From Anaerolineae bacterium (GTDB lineage Bacteria; Chloroflexota; Anaerolineae; B4-G1), in NCBI GenBank assembly GCA_030612185.1, contig JAUWOI010000253.1, forward strand, positions 1-6,609: a DNA stretch of 6,609 nucleotides. The letters are read 5' to 3'. Positions within the stretch are counted from its first letter, which is position 1, and the number at the start of each line of letters is the position of its first letter. Below the pieces are notes generated by a model. The model searched no databases. It had not been told where the DNA came from and saw nothing but the letters and a program-made list of their open reading frames with translations. Made by a program: the position numbers and the translations under genes. Of the stretch, positions 1-5,702 are shown one piece after another.

Positions 1-25
1 TTATAATTCCAGACCGATTCTGCTC

Positions 26-49
26 CCGCCGGATCGCCAGATCCGGCGG
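26..49. repeat. Perfect 10-bp hairpin, loop GCCA
   Basis: Positions 26-35 (CCGCCGGATC) and 40-49 (GATCCGGCGG) are exact reverse complements around a 4-base loop. Neither strand has a T-run after the stem, so it does not look like a standard intrinsic terminator. It is the outermost of three hairpins that follow the 3' end of the macrodomain gene. It could be a REP-like element or help protect or end the transcript. Confidence 0.75.
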
Positions 50-87
50 CTGAACAGACCAGATTGGGCGAGTTTGGCCTCCCTTTA

Positions 88-109
88 GCCTGGATTTGAC
101 AATCCAGGC
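88..109. repeat. Perfect 9-bp hairpin, loop TGAC
   Basis: Positions 88-96 (GCCTGGATT) and 101-109 (AATCCAGGC) pair perfectly around TGAC. No T-run follows on the minus strand, where the nearby gene is read. It is the second of three hairpins within about 110 bp. Confidence 0.75.
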
Positions 110-112
110 CGA

Positions 113-134
113 GCAAACGGATAAATGCGTTTGC
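113..134. repeat. 7-bp inverted repeat (GCAAACG / CGTTTGC)
   Basis: Positions 113-119 and 128-134 are reverse complements separated by 8 A/T-rich bases. It is the hairpin closest to the macrodomain gene, whose stop codon is at 157-159, and may help end or stabilise that transcript. On the minus strand it is followed by GCTCGG, not a T-run, so terminator function is unproven. Confidence 0.6.
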
Positions 135-156
135 CCTACCATGGGGGCTAACTCGG

Positions 157-1068
157 TTAGAGTAGTGACAGTTGGGCAAACTGAAGATGCTCACGAGTGA
201 AGGCAGAAGGGAGCACCTGCAGGCCGGTGACGGCGGCGTTTTGAAGCCTGTTGTAGCTATCTGCCACGTGTACGGGTGTGACATAGTCCAGCGCGGCAAA
301 GATAGGGATTAGATAGGACATTTGCCTGTCTATGCCCGGCGCAATGTGACGCATCGAGAACCCGTGCGTCCGAATCTGTTGCCAGAAAGACACGAGGGTT
401 TCATATTGGACGTAATAACGTTGTTTAGCAGCAACGATTTCTATACCCAAAGGATCATGGGATACTCGAGCGGTGAATGGTCGCTTCTTGGCAATTGTCT
501 CAAAGTTATCCCTTTCGCCCAACAACTGGGTCAAGTCATCCCAAACTTCAGCGAAAGGCAAGTTGGTCGGCTCGGAGCGCAACCACTTCTTCATTTTCCC
601 TGGATTCAAGTGTTCAACGAACACGCTCTTTTGGCCTGGGTAGATGAACACCTCGATAGGCAGTTGACGCAAGTACTTTTCCAGCAGCGGTTTCACTTGC
701 GTTTCAAAGTCCAACAGGCCATTGCCGCAACCGAGCGCCGGGAAAGCAACGCTGTGAACTCCCAGGTCGGCATAACTGTTCACAAACTTTCGTAGGCCTG
801 CCTCAACATACTCGACACGTGAGGGGTTGCGCCAGTGTTTCTTGGTAGGGAAGTTCAGCACCCATTTGTTGGGACTTTTGTATAGCCACAACATTCCAAT
901 TTCGAACTGCCCTCGCTCGCACAACTCCCGGTACTGGCGGTACATTTCGGGAAATAGACGCTTGAATTCAAGGGCTATTCCCCGGCCCATCACACCCACA
1001 GTATTGACCGTATTGACCAGGACTTGGGCGGGCGATTGAAGTAAACTGCCTTTTACGTACAGTATCAT
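157..1068 (-). CDS. DarG-like macrodomain protein with unrecognised C-terminal domain
   Basis: The 303-aa product has an N-terminal macrodomain at about residues 1-145. Visible hallmarks are the early MILYVKGSLL strand, the NTVNTVGVMGRGIA ADP-ribose-binding loop (Asn19, Asn22, Gly28, Gly30), NFPTKKHWR at 72-80 and the second loop PALGCGNGLL at 110-119. The NFPTK motif is typical of DarG, the glycohydrolase that removes ADP-ribose from DNA modified by the DarT toxin; Lys76 sits where the DarG catalytic lysine lies. Residues about 150-303 (WDDLTQLLGERDNF near the start, then a Tyr-rich stretch, ending in TREHLQFAQLSLL) match no domain I can name. I chose the ATG at 1068 over a GTG at 1083 because GAGG at 1078-1081 lies nine bases before it, and residue 2 then begins the conserved strand. 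No darT lies upstream; broken RHH/HNH genes do. De-ADP-ribosylation is inferred from family; the real substrate is unknown. Confidence 0.88.
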   Translation of the reverse strand: MILYVKGSLLQSPAQVLVNTVNTVGVMGRGIALEFKRLFPEMYRQYRELCERGQFEIGMLWLYKSPNKWVLNFPTKKHWRNPSRVEYVEAGLRKFVNSYADLGVHSVAFPALGCGNGLLDFETQVKPLLEKYLRQLPIEVFIYPGQKSVFVEHLNPGKMKKWLRSEPTNLPFAEVWDDLTQLLGERDNFETIAKKRPFTARVSHDPLGIEIVAAKQRYYVQYETLVSFWQQIRTHGFSMRHIAPGIDRQMSYLIPIFAALDYVTPVHVADSYNRLQNAAVTGLQVLPSAFTREHLQFAQLSLL

Positions 1069-1120
1069 TTTACTCGACCTCACGCGGATGGTGGCTCTGG
1101 CCCTATCCAGGCTTACCTCT

Positions 1121-1149
1121 ATGATACAACAAATCTACGACGAGGGCAA
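1121..1149 (-). promoter_or_regulatory. Candidate sigma70-type promoter of the macrodomain gene
   Basis: Read on the minus strand, TTGCCC (1144-1149) and TATCAT (1121-1126) are 17 bases apart, the ideal spacing. Transcription would start near 1114, giving a leader of about 45 bases to the ATG at 1068. The same TTGCCC -35 box with 17-base spacing recurs before the protease gene at 5674-5702. It suggests the macrodomain gene is expressed independently of the damaged genes upstream. Confidence 0.5.
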
Positions 1150-1156
1150 CACCGCC

Positions 1157-1348
1157 TCATCGGTAGTACTTACACCGACGAACACCACCCGCGCTGACGC
1201 GTGATTCCGGCGACAGATGATCAATTACCATTGGACGACCGATGATCCGCTGGGGCGTGAGACAATAGCCACAGCGATACTTTGCCTCCCGAGCAACCTG
1301 TCGTCGCAACTCGGGGGCAATGGACGTTTTGCTCTTGCTTTTGCTCAT
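1157..1348 (-). pseudogene. Truncated HNH endonuclease
   Basis: The 63-aa product starts MSKSKSKTSIAPELRRQVA and contains the first half of an HNH nuclease: the zinc pair C26-x2-C29 (CGYC) and the catalytic-type D43-H44 (VIDHLSPES). In this family the next part should be a GG-T-x-ENL segment with the N/H residues and a second CxxC. Instead, after Ser49 the sequence reads RVSAGGVRRCKYYR and stops, so the second zinc pair and the nuclease core are missing. Its ATG overlaps the stop of the preceding gene (ATGA, 1345-1348), the mark of translational coupling. I rejected an earlier in-frame start near 1447 because that region is the end of the preceding gene in another frame. The missing half is not seen in any frame downstream, so this is a deletion or recombination, not a simple frameshift. 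It is almost certainly inactive as a nuclease. Confidence 0.8.
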
Positions 1349-1767
1349 GGTACTTGCAACTCTGCCAGGGTTGGAATACGGTGTCCACGCCACTTTAACA
1401 ACGCATACGCATACGAGCGACGGAGCGTGAGCAAGTCCGCCTCGCAACGCAAAGTATCCAACCGGGTCTGATCCGCCTCGCTCAACACGCCTCGTTGGTT
1501 TTTCTCCAAAAGCGTCTCGTACAAGGTAACTTTGTCGTTCTCCAACTCACTGCGCGCGACACGCCACAGCAATTCATCACTCAAGCCGTGTAGTGTCCAC
1601 AGGTCGGCCCGGAATTGCTCTGGTACGCGCTCCATGCCGGGCGGTAAACCCGCACGAATGGATTGGAGCGTCACTTGTTCCAACGGCTGTTGCGCAGCAT
1701 CCGCCGCTTCTGCTAACCGCCGCTACAGGTGTGCCGGCACGTGTAAATGGACTGCTTGTACTGTCAT
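1345..1767 (-). pseudogene. RHH-like small protein with in-frame stop at codon 15
   Basis: From the ATG at 1767, after a strong GGAGG (1776-1780, 8-base spacing), one frame runs 140 codons to a TGA at 1345 but contains a single TAG at codon 15 (1723-1725). The start reads MTVQAVHLHVPAHL, then stop, then RRLAEAADAAQQPLEQ. Residues 1-40 look like a ribbon-helix-helix fold of the CopG type: a basic strand followed by two helices. From memory, relatives carry Tyr at the stop position (LYRRL), so a TAC/TAT to TAG change is the simplest explanation. The rest (ending YAYALLKWRGHRIPTLAELQVP) is well preserved and helical, so the damage seems recent. An internal TTG at 1683 could still give a 112-aa product lacking the RHH part, but I see no strong ribosome site for it. 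It lies 23 bp after the 64-aa gene and overlaps the HNH start. DNA binding or antitoxin function is inference. Confidence 0.8.
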
Positions 1768-1790
1768 TTGAGAAACCTCCCTCTTACGTT

Positions 1791-1985
1791 TCACACCTCA
1801 CGTTTATCAACCGTCACCGTCACGCGCAGGCGGTCTGGCATGTCGCCGCCGGCCAGTTTACGCAGCGCCCATTGTTGAACGTACAGCGTGCCGATGATCG
1901 GCGGGCCGTCGCTGGCCTCTTCCTGGTAGCGGCGCGTGTTCTTGGTGTCCTTCTCGACTTTGAAAGTCAGTTCCAGTTTGTCCAT
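1791..1985 (-). CDS. Conserved small hypothetical protein, 64 aa
   Basis: The product begins MDKLELTFKVEKDTKNTRRY, contains GPPIIGTLYVQQWALRKL at about residues 28-45 and ends in RVTVTVDKREV. The pattern of alternating hydrophobic residues at both ends suggests a small beta-rich domain, with a short helix around WALRKL. It has no signal peptide or membrane segment. I recall similar TKNT...IIGTLYVQ proteins as unnamed hypotheticals in Chloroflexi and cyanobacteria but know no function. The ATG at 1985 is preceded by AGGAG (1996-2000) at a 10-base spacing, and a perfect TATAAT lies upstream, so translation is well supported. The next gene starts 23 bp downstream, so it heads a possible three-gene operon with the broken RHH-like and HNH genes. 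It is the only intact member of that group. Confidence 0.75.
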   Translation of the reverse strand: MDKLELTFKVEKDTKNTRRYQEEASDGPPIIGTLYVQQWALRKLAGGDMPDRLRVTVTVDKREV

Positions 1986-2045
1986 TGGTTGGTATCTCCT
2001 GTGATTGGTGGTTCAACTGCGATTAGTTGTCCTTTGTCTAGCCCA

Positions 2046-2073
2046 ATTATACCCAACAACGGCCCTCGCACAA
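2046..2073 (-). promoter_or_regulatory. Promoter of the 64-aa gene operon
   Basis: On the minus strand a perfect TATAAT lies at 2046-2051, with a weak -35 box TTGTGC at 2068-2073 (16-base spacing). Transcription would start near 2039, about 54 bases before the ATG at 1985. The -10 box is strong; the -35 is only half matched, so the promoter may need an activator or be modest. Confidence 0.55.
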
Positions 2074-2082
2074 ACGAACGCC

Positions 2083-2228
2083 CCTTCGGCAGGCTCAGGG
2101 CAGGCAGCCCGGCCGCCCCGCTTCCCCCCACCACGACCGGTGCCGGTAGGCGCTGTTTACATCGCGGGGCCTATCCTGAGCGGAGCCGAAGGGCCAGTCG
2201 AAGGAACCTGTCCTGAGCCTGCCGAAGG
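2083..2228. repeat. 17-bp perfect inverted repeat flanking 112 bp (MITE- or REP-like)
   Basis: CCTTCGGCAGGCTCAGG (2083-2099) is the exact reverse complement of CCTGAGCCTGCCGAAGG (2212-2228). Between them, a variant copy, TCCTGAGCGGAGCCGAAGGG (2174-2193), lies in the same orientation as the right arm. The fragment GTCGAAGGA (2198-2206) resembles another partial copy. Short palindromic motifs with a CTGAGC...GAAGG core are dispersed in many bacterial genomes. There is no reading frame inside, so any mobility would depend on enzymes encoded elsewhere. Confidence 0.7.
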
Positions 2229-2424
2229 ATCGGGCCAGACGGGGGGGATATAGAGTTTGGTAGTCAAGAGCAGCGTAGCCATTTCACTCTCTCTGACGGT
2301 ATTTCGCGACCGACTTCACGTGTGGGTTGGCTGTCATCGCCCCCACCCGTGCAGCGCCCGGGCCAGCCGCCACCAATGAAGCCTCCGCCGCAGGTGAGGG
2401 AGTGTCACCGCCTCCGACTGTCCC

Positions 2425-2456
2425 CAATCTACCAATCTACCAATCTACCAACCCAC
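2425..2456. repeat. Octamer tandem repeat CAATCTAC, 3 exact copies plus one variant
   Basis: CAATCTAC repeats exactly at 2425-2432, 2433-2440 and 2441-2448, followed by a degenerate CAACCCAC (2449-2456). The array overlaps the end of the cyclase gene: the TAG stop (2445-2447) and the final Gly-Trp codons lie in it. Arrays like this can change length by slippage. Confidence 0.85.
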
Positions 2457-5252
2457 CGACTTCAGCCCCACCACCTCGTAGACCAGGTCGGGCTGGGTAT
2501 GGCCCTTGATCGGCACGTGGCCGATGAAGTTGGTTTCGACGTGTTCCTTGATGCGCTCGTAGACCTCAACGCTGACCAGGATCTGGCCCGGCCCGGCGAT
2601 GTCGGAGAGTCGGCACGAGAAGTTGACGCAATCGCCGATGGCGGTGAAGTTCTGCACCACGGCTGAGCCAATGTTGCCCACCACCGCCTCGCCGACGGTG
2701 ATGCCGAGGCCAAAGTGAAGCCGCTCCCACTCGTCCACCTGTGCGTGGTGCTCGCGGATCGCCTGCTGCATCGCCAACGCCGCGAGCACAGCGCGCAGAG
2801 TGTGATCCTCCTGCGGTTCCGGGGCGTTGAAGATGGCCATCGCAGCATCGCCTATGAATTTGTCCAGCGTGCCCTCCTGGGCCAGAATCGCCTCTGTCGC
2901 CAGTGTCAAGTGTCTGTTCAGCACCTCAATCTGGACCTCTGGCGCGGTCTTCTCGCCAAAGGTCGTGAAGCCCCGGATGTCGGCGTAGAAACTGGTGATC
3001 TCCTGCCGCATCCCTCCCAGGCGGACGCTCTCGGGGCTAGAGAGCAACCGCTTGACCACGGCCGGGGCGACGTAGCGTTCGAAAGTCTCCCGGATGCGGC
3101 GCACACGAGCCTCCAACCGCCGCTGTTCCGTCAGATCATCTACCACGATCGTCACGCCGGTGGTCACATCGCGGCTATCTTTGAGCGGGGAGAGATTCAT
3201 GCGCAGCCAGACCTGCCCGCGGGCGGGTAGTTCCGGCTGGACTTCATAGGCCATCACCGGAGTCCCGGTGTGTTTGACCTGGCCAACCAGGTGATGCAAC
3301 TCATCGCCCAAGGGGGGAGGAGCCTGTTTGCATGGGCGACCGATGATCTCGCCAGCCGAGACGTCCAGGATGACTTCGGCAGCGCGGTTGAAGAGCGTCA
3401 CCGTATCCTGAACGTCGGTGGTGATGACGCCGCTGGCGATGCTGCTGAAGACGTCGTCCATCAGGTTCTTCATCTCGGTGATAGCGGCCAGATTGCGGCG
3501 CACACTGGCGAAGAGGCGCGCGTTCTCCACCGCCAACGCCGATTGGTCGGCCAACGCACTGAGGAAAGCCAGATCGTCGGAGCGGTAGGGTTGACCAGAG
3601 CGCTTGGGGCCCAACGCCAGCCAGCCGCTCAACCGCTCCCGGGTGCGCAGAGGTACGTGGATTACCGCTCCCAAAGCACCCATCCGCACCCACTCGTCGG
3701 ATAATTCGGCAGACAGTTCCCGCTCGGCCGGCAGGTACAGACACTCCTGGTGATCCTGTAGCCAGTGTACCAGTGCACCGTCGGCCGCGAAGGTGACCGG
3801 AAACGTCGCCTGCTGATCCTGACCCATAGGCTGCCCGATGTAGCAGGCCAGATCATCATCGTAGAGACAAGCCCACTGGCGATCAGGATGAAGACTCTCC
3901 TCGACCTGCCTGCCGACCTCTGCCAGCACGGCATTCAGGTCCAGCGTCTGGGTCAACTCGTGGCTGAACTCCTGAAGCGCGGCCCGGTAGTCCACCGGTT
4001 CGCGGAAGAAAATGCGGTCTACCAGCCGCTGAAACCGGTTCCGCAGCGGGTTGAAGAGCAGGATCAGCGCCAGGACGAAGAGAGAAAGCAGAATCGGATC
4101 GCTGGCTCTGATCGCAAAGATATGGCTCAGGCCATTGACGAGGGCAAAGTATGTGGCAACGATGAGGGAGGTCAGCGCCCCGTAGGCCAGGCCCTGGCTG
4201 AGAAGCCGGTCTACGTCCAGCAGCCGGTAGCGCAGGATGGCGTAGGCGATGGAGAGGGGGAAGAGGGTGAACAGCGGTGCATAGAGCGGCGTGAGAAAGG
4301 GCACCGGCTGGCCCATGACATTGAGCAGCAGCCAGGGCACGACCGGCAGAAAGGCGAGCGTCGCGCCCAGGAGGATGATGCGGCTTTGCTGCCGCACCAG
4401 CGGCGAGGGCGGCCTGGCCAGCCGGTAGACGAGCATGCCCAGCAGGAAGAAGATGGCCACGGCGGCAAAGAGATAACTGTTGCGCCATTGGTTGATGTAG
4501 TTCCAGGGTTGGCTGACGTCGTATACGCTGGCGGCGGAGCGGAGCGCCAGAAACGTCGCGGGCAGGTATGGGAACAGGCGTAGTACCGGGACGCGCCGCA
4601 CGAAACGAGGCTCCTGCGGGAAGACCAGCGCCAGGTGCATAATGGTAGCAGCCGCGAAGGGCACAGTCGCACCCCAGAGGATGACCAGCCGGTGCGTAGT
4701 GCTGATGTCGAAGAGCCCGCCCATCATCAACGCAATGGCGGCGCACAGGCCGGTGAAGACCTGCCCAACCCGGCCCCAACCCCGCACCCAGTAAACCCAG
4801 ACTCCAATACCCAGGTAGGTCAGCCCGACCAGGTAGGGGACAATGAAAATCAGGAACATGTCCCTTAGCGGGAAGGAGGCGAGGATGATCTGCTCCTCCC
4901 GCAGGTTACCATTGGGGCGAGCAAGTGAGACCCACACGGCATCGCCCACCTCGTGCTCGCTCAAGACAGTCGCCACGTCAGCATGTCGCTCCACCGGCTG
5001 CCCGTCAATGGCGATCAAACGGTCGGGCTGTTCCAGTGGCGGGTTGAACTGCAACCGTGCCCACCCTCTGCCCTGCAAGGGACTGAGCACCAGCGTGGGC
5101 TCCAGCAGCATACCCAAGAACGGATCACGCGACCAGCGCCAAGCCAGGACGTGAGCGCCGACAAAAACGATCACGACGACCGCCAGCACGAAGAGTATGA
5201 TCACGCGCCCCAGGCGCGTCGCACGGTCGGCCTGCTCATGTGGTGCCCTCAC
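2445..5252 (-). CDS. Membrane receptor-type class III adenylate cyclase (PDZ-like, multi-TM, GAF, PAS)
   Basis: The 935-aa protein probably makes cAMP at the inner face of the membrane in response to signals sensed by its N-terminal modules. In order: one membrane segment (17-37); a PDZ-like domain outside (about 55-125, with DRLIAIDGQPVE); about nine more membrane segments (131-401); a GAF domain (about 421-580); a PAS domain (about 590-710, GVITTDVQDTVTLFNRAAE); a linker helix (707-735); and the catalytic domain (about 747-930). Metal-binding Asp758 (ADIRGFT) and Asp802 (DKFIGD), base-recognising Lys798, and transition-state Asn877 and Arg881 are all present. Lys798 favours ATP over GTP. 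Thr870 replaces the usual second base-contact Asp, as in class IIIb cyclases; characterised members of that class are stimulated by bicarbonate. The GTG start at 5252 overlaps the stop of the upstream small gene (GTGA). The stop codon lies inside an octamer repeat. The input signal is unknown. GC content looks higher than in the macrodomain and protease genes. Confidence 0.93.
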   Translation of the reverse strand: MRAPHEQADRATRLGRVIILFVLAVVVIVFVGAHVLAWRWSRDPFLGMLLEPTLVLSPLQGRGWARLQFNPPLEQPDRLIAIDGQPVERHADVATVLSEHEVGDAVWVSLARPNGNLREEQIILASFPLRDMFLIFIVPYLVGLTYLGIGVWVYWVRGWGRVGQVFTGLCAAIALMMGGLFDISTTHRLVILWGATVPFAAATIMHLALVFPQEPRFVRRVPVLRLFPYLPATFLALRSAASVYDVSQPWNYINQWRNSYLFAAVAIFFLLGMLVYRLARPPSPLVRQQSRIILLGATLAFLPVVPWLLLNVMGQPVPFLTPLYAPLFTLFPLSIAYAILRYRLLDVDRLLSQGLAYGALTSLIVATYFALVNGLSHIFAIRASDPILLSLFVLALILLFNPLRNRFQRLVDRIFFREPVDYRAALQEFSHELTQTLDLNAVLAEVGRQVEESLHPDRQWACLYDDDLACYIGQPMGQDQQATFPVTFAADGALVHWLQDHQECLYLPAERELSAELSDEWVRMGALGAVIHVPLRTRERLSGWLALGPKRSGQPYRSDDLAFLSALADQSALAVENARLFASVRRNLAAITEMKNLMDDVFSSIASGVITTDVQDTVTLFNRAAEVILDVSAGEIIGRPCKQAPPPLGDELHHLVGQVKHTGTPVMAYEVQPELPARGQVWLRMNLSPLKDSRDVTTGVTIVVDDLTEQRRLEARVRRIRETFERYVAPAVVKRLLSSPESVRLGGMRQEITSFYADIRGFTTFGEKTAPEVQIEVLNRHLTLATEAILAQEGTLDKFIGDAAMAIFNAPEPQEDHTLRAVLAALAMQQAIREHHAQVDEWERLHFGLGITVGEAVVGNIGSAVVQNFTAIGDCVNFSCRLSDIAGPGQILVSVEVYERIKEHVETNFIGHVPIKGHTQPDLVYEVVGLKSVGW

Positions 5253-5449
5253 GACAGGGTCTCCATGAGGACGATTGCCGGGCTTCGTCGTGAGCGGCCT
5301 TGGGGCTGAGCCTCAGTCAAAGCCTCAGCCGAACAGCCAGGGGATGCTGCCCTAAGCCGCCAGCGCAAGAGCACGGTGACCAGTGCGCCAGCGAGCAATC
5401 CGCTCGCCAGGGCGACGCAGAATAAGCGCAAGAGACGCGAACTGTCCAT
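5249..5449 (-). CDS. Small single-pass membrane protein coupled to the cyclase, 66 aa
   Basis: The product starts MDSSRLLRLFCVALASGLLA, with one hydrophobic segment at about residues 7-29, followed by RWRLR, which by the positive-inside rule suggests a cytoplasmic C-terminus. The remaining 35 residues are polar and low in complexity (EAQPQGRSRRS), ending in METLS. I do not recognise a family. I chose the ATG at 5449 because GGGAGG lies five bases before it and the likely promoter (-10 at 5468-5473) sits inside any longer version of the frame. Its TGA overlaps the cyclase GTG start (GTGA, 5249-5252), so ribosomes finishing it probably start the cyclase. It may be a partner or assembly factor of the cyclase, or just a leader peptide that sets its translation rate. 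Its reality as a functional protein is plausible but unproven. Confidence 0.62.
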   Translation of the reverse strand: MDSSRLLRLFCVALASGLLAGALVTVLLRWRLRAASPGCSAEALTEAQPQGRSRRSPAIVLMETLS

Positions 5450-5467
5450 CCTCCCCTCCCATGTTCC

Positions 5468-5496
5468 ATTATACAGGGAAGCGCGAGCCGACGCAA
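5468..5496 (-). promoter_or_regulatory. Promoter of the cyclase operon
   Basis: On the minus strand TTGCGT (5491-5496) and a perfect TATAAT (5468-5473) are separated by 17 bases. Transcription would start near 5461. The mRNA would then begin with about 11 bases that are almost entirely Shine-Dalgarno sequence (GGGAGGGGAGG, 5450-5460) before the ATG at 5449, an unusually short leader. Confidence 0.6.
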
Positions 5497-5609
5497 GAGG
5501 TTTTACATACTCCACCGGCGACCGGCGCAGCACGCTCCCGACGCCATACGATACGCCGGGGCGGTTGCGAACTGCATCCCGCCGTTGTTTCCAGTTCTCC
5601 GCCATCCCC

Positions 5610-5635
5610 GTTTGAGCCAGAGCGGGAGGTCAAAC
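5610..5635. promoter_or_regulatory. Candidate dyad operator GTTTGA-N14-TCAAAC
   Basis: The arms are exact 6-base reverse complements. If one G is bulged, CC and GG extend the pairing to eight. It lies about 40 bp upstream of the protease gene's -35 box, a position where an activator could bind. A dyad this short can occur by chance. Confidence 0.25.
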
Positions 5636-5673
5636 TGCGACTCGCACAGGCAATAATGAGGGTCGAAACTGTT

Positions 5674-5702
5674 TTGCCCTGAAGTTGCAGAGGGTGTATA
5701 AT
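5674..5702 (+). promoter_or_regulatory. Promoter of the retropepsin-like gene
   Basis: TTGCCC (5674-5679) and a perfect TATAAT (5697-5702) are 17 bases apart. Transcription would start near 5709, leaving a leader of about 78 bases to the ATG at 5787. I see no riboswitch or strong hairpin in the leader. Confidence 0.65.

Larger units (their letters stand above)
1986..2444. other. 459-bp non-coding interval between the cyclase and the 64-aa gene
   Basis: It holds, in order, the leader and promoter of the 64-aa gene, a block of short GC-rich repeats (2082-2229), a featureless GC-rich stretch (about 2237-2420) and part of an octamer array (from 2425). Open frames across it are proline/alanine-rich low-complexity translations with no start-site support or recognisable domain. 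I see no clear intrinsic terminator for the cyclase operon, whose transcripts would run leftward into this interval. Confidence 0.7.

Noticed and set aside
26..49. Intrinsic terminator of the macrodomain gene
   Set aside because: The stem is strong, but neither strand has a following T-run, and it lies more than 100 bp beyond the stop codon.
157..1068. Complete DarTG toxin-antitoxin system
   Set aside because: Only the macrodomain partner is present; nothing within the window resembles DarT.
1157..1447. Longer 96-aa version of the HNH fragment
   Set aside because: The added N-terminus overlaps the end of the preceding gene in another frame; the ATGA overlap at 1345-1348 gives the proper start.
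1593..2216. 207-codon plus-strand open frame
   Set aside because: It runs antisense through three minus-strand genes with good ribosome sites and ends in repeat-derived sequence; no domain or start signal supports it.
2425..2456. CRISPR array
   Set aside because: The repeats are eight bases long with no spacers; this is a simple tandem repeat.
2322..2666. Plus-strand frame containing IYQSTNLPT
   Set aside because: This peptide is just the translation of the CAATCTAC octamer array; the rest is antisense to the cyclase.
3765..4583. 272-codon plus-strand open frame
   Set aside because: It is antisense to the membrane part of the cyclase; its charged, low-complexity product is typical of a shadow frame in GC-rich DNA.
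3883..4779. 298-codon minus-strand open frame overlapping the cyclase
   Set aside because: It is another reading frame of the same strand inside the cyclase gene, rich in Ala/Pro/Arg/Gly, with no family features.
5249..5605. Longer 118-aa version of the small membrane protein
   Set aside because: The likely promoter at 5468-5496 and the strong GGGAGG site both place the start at 5449; the extra N-terminal residues look like translated non-coding DNA.
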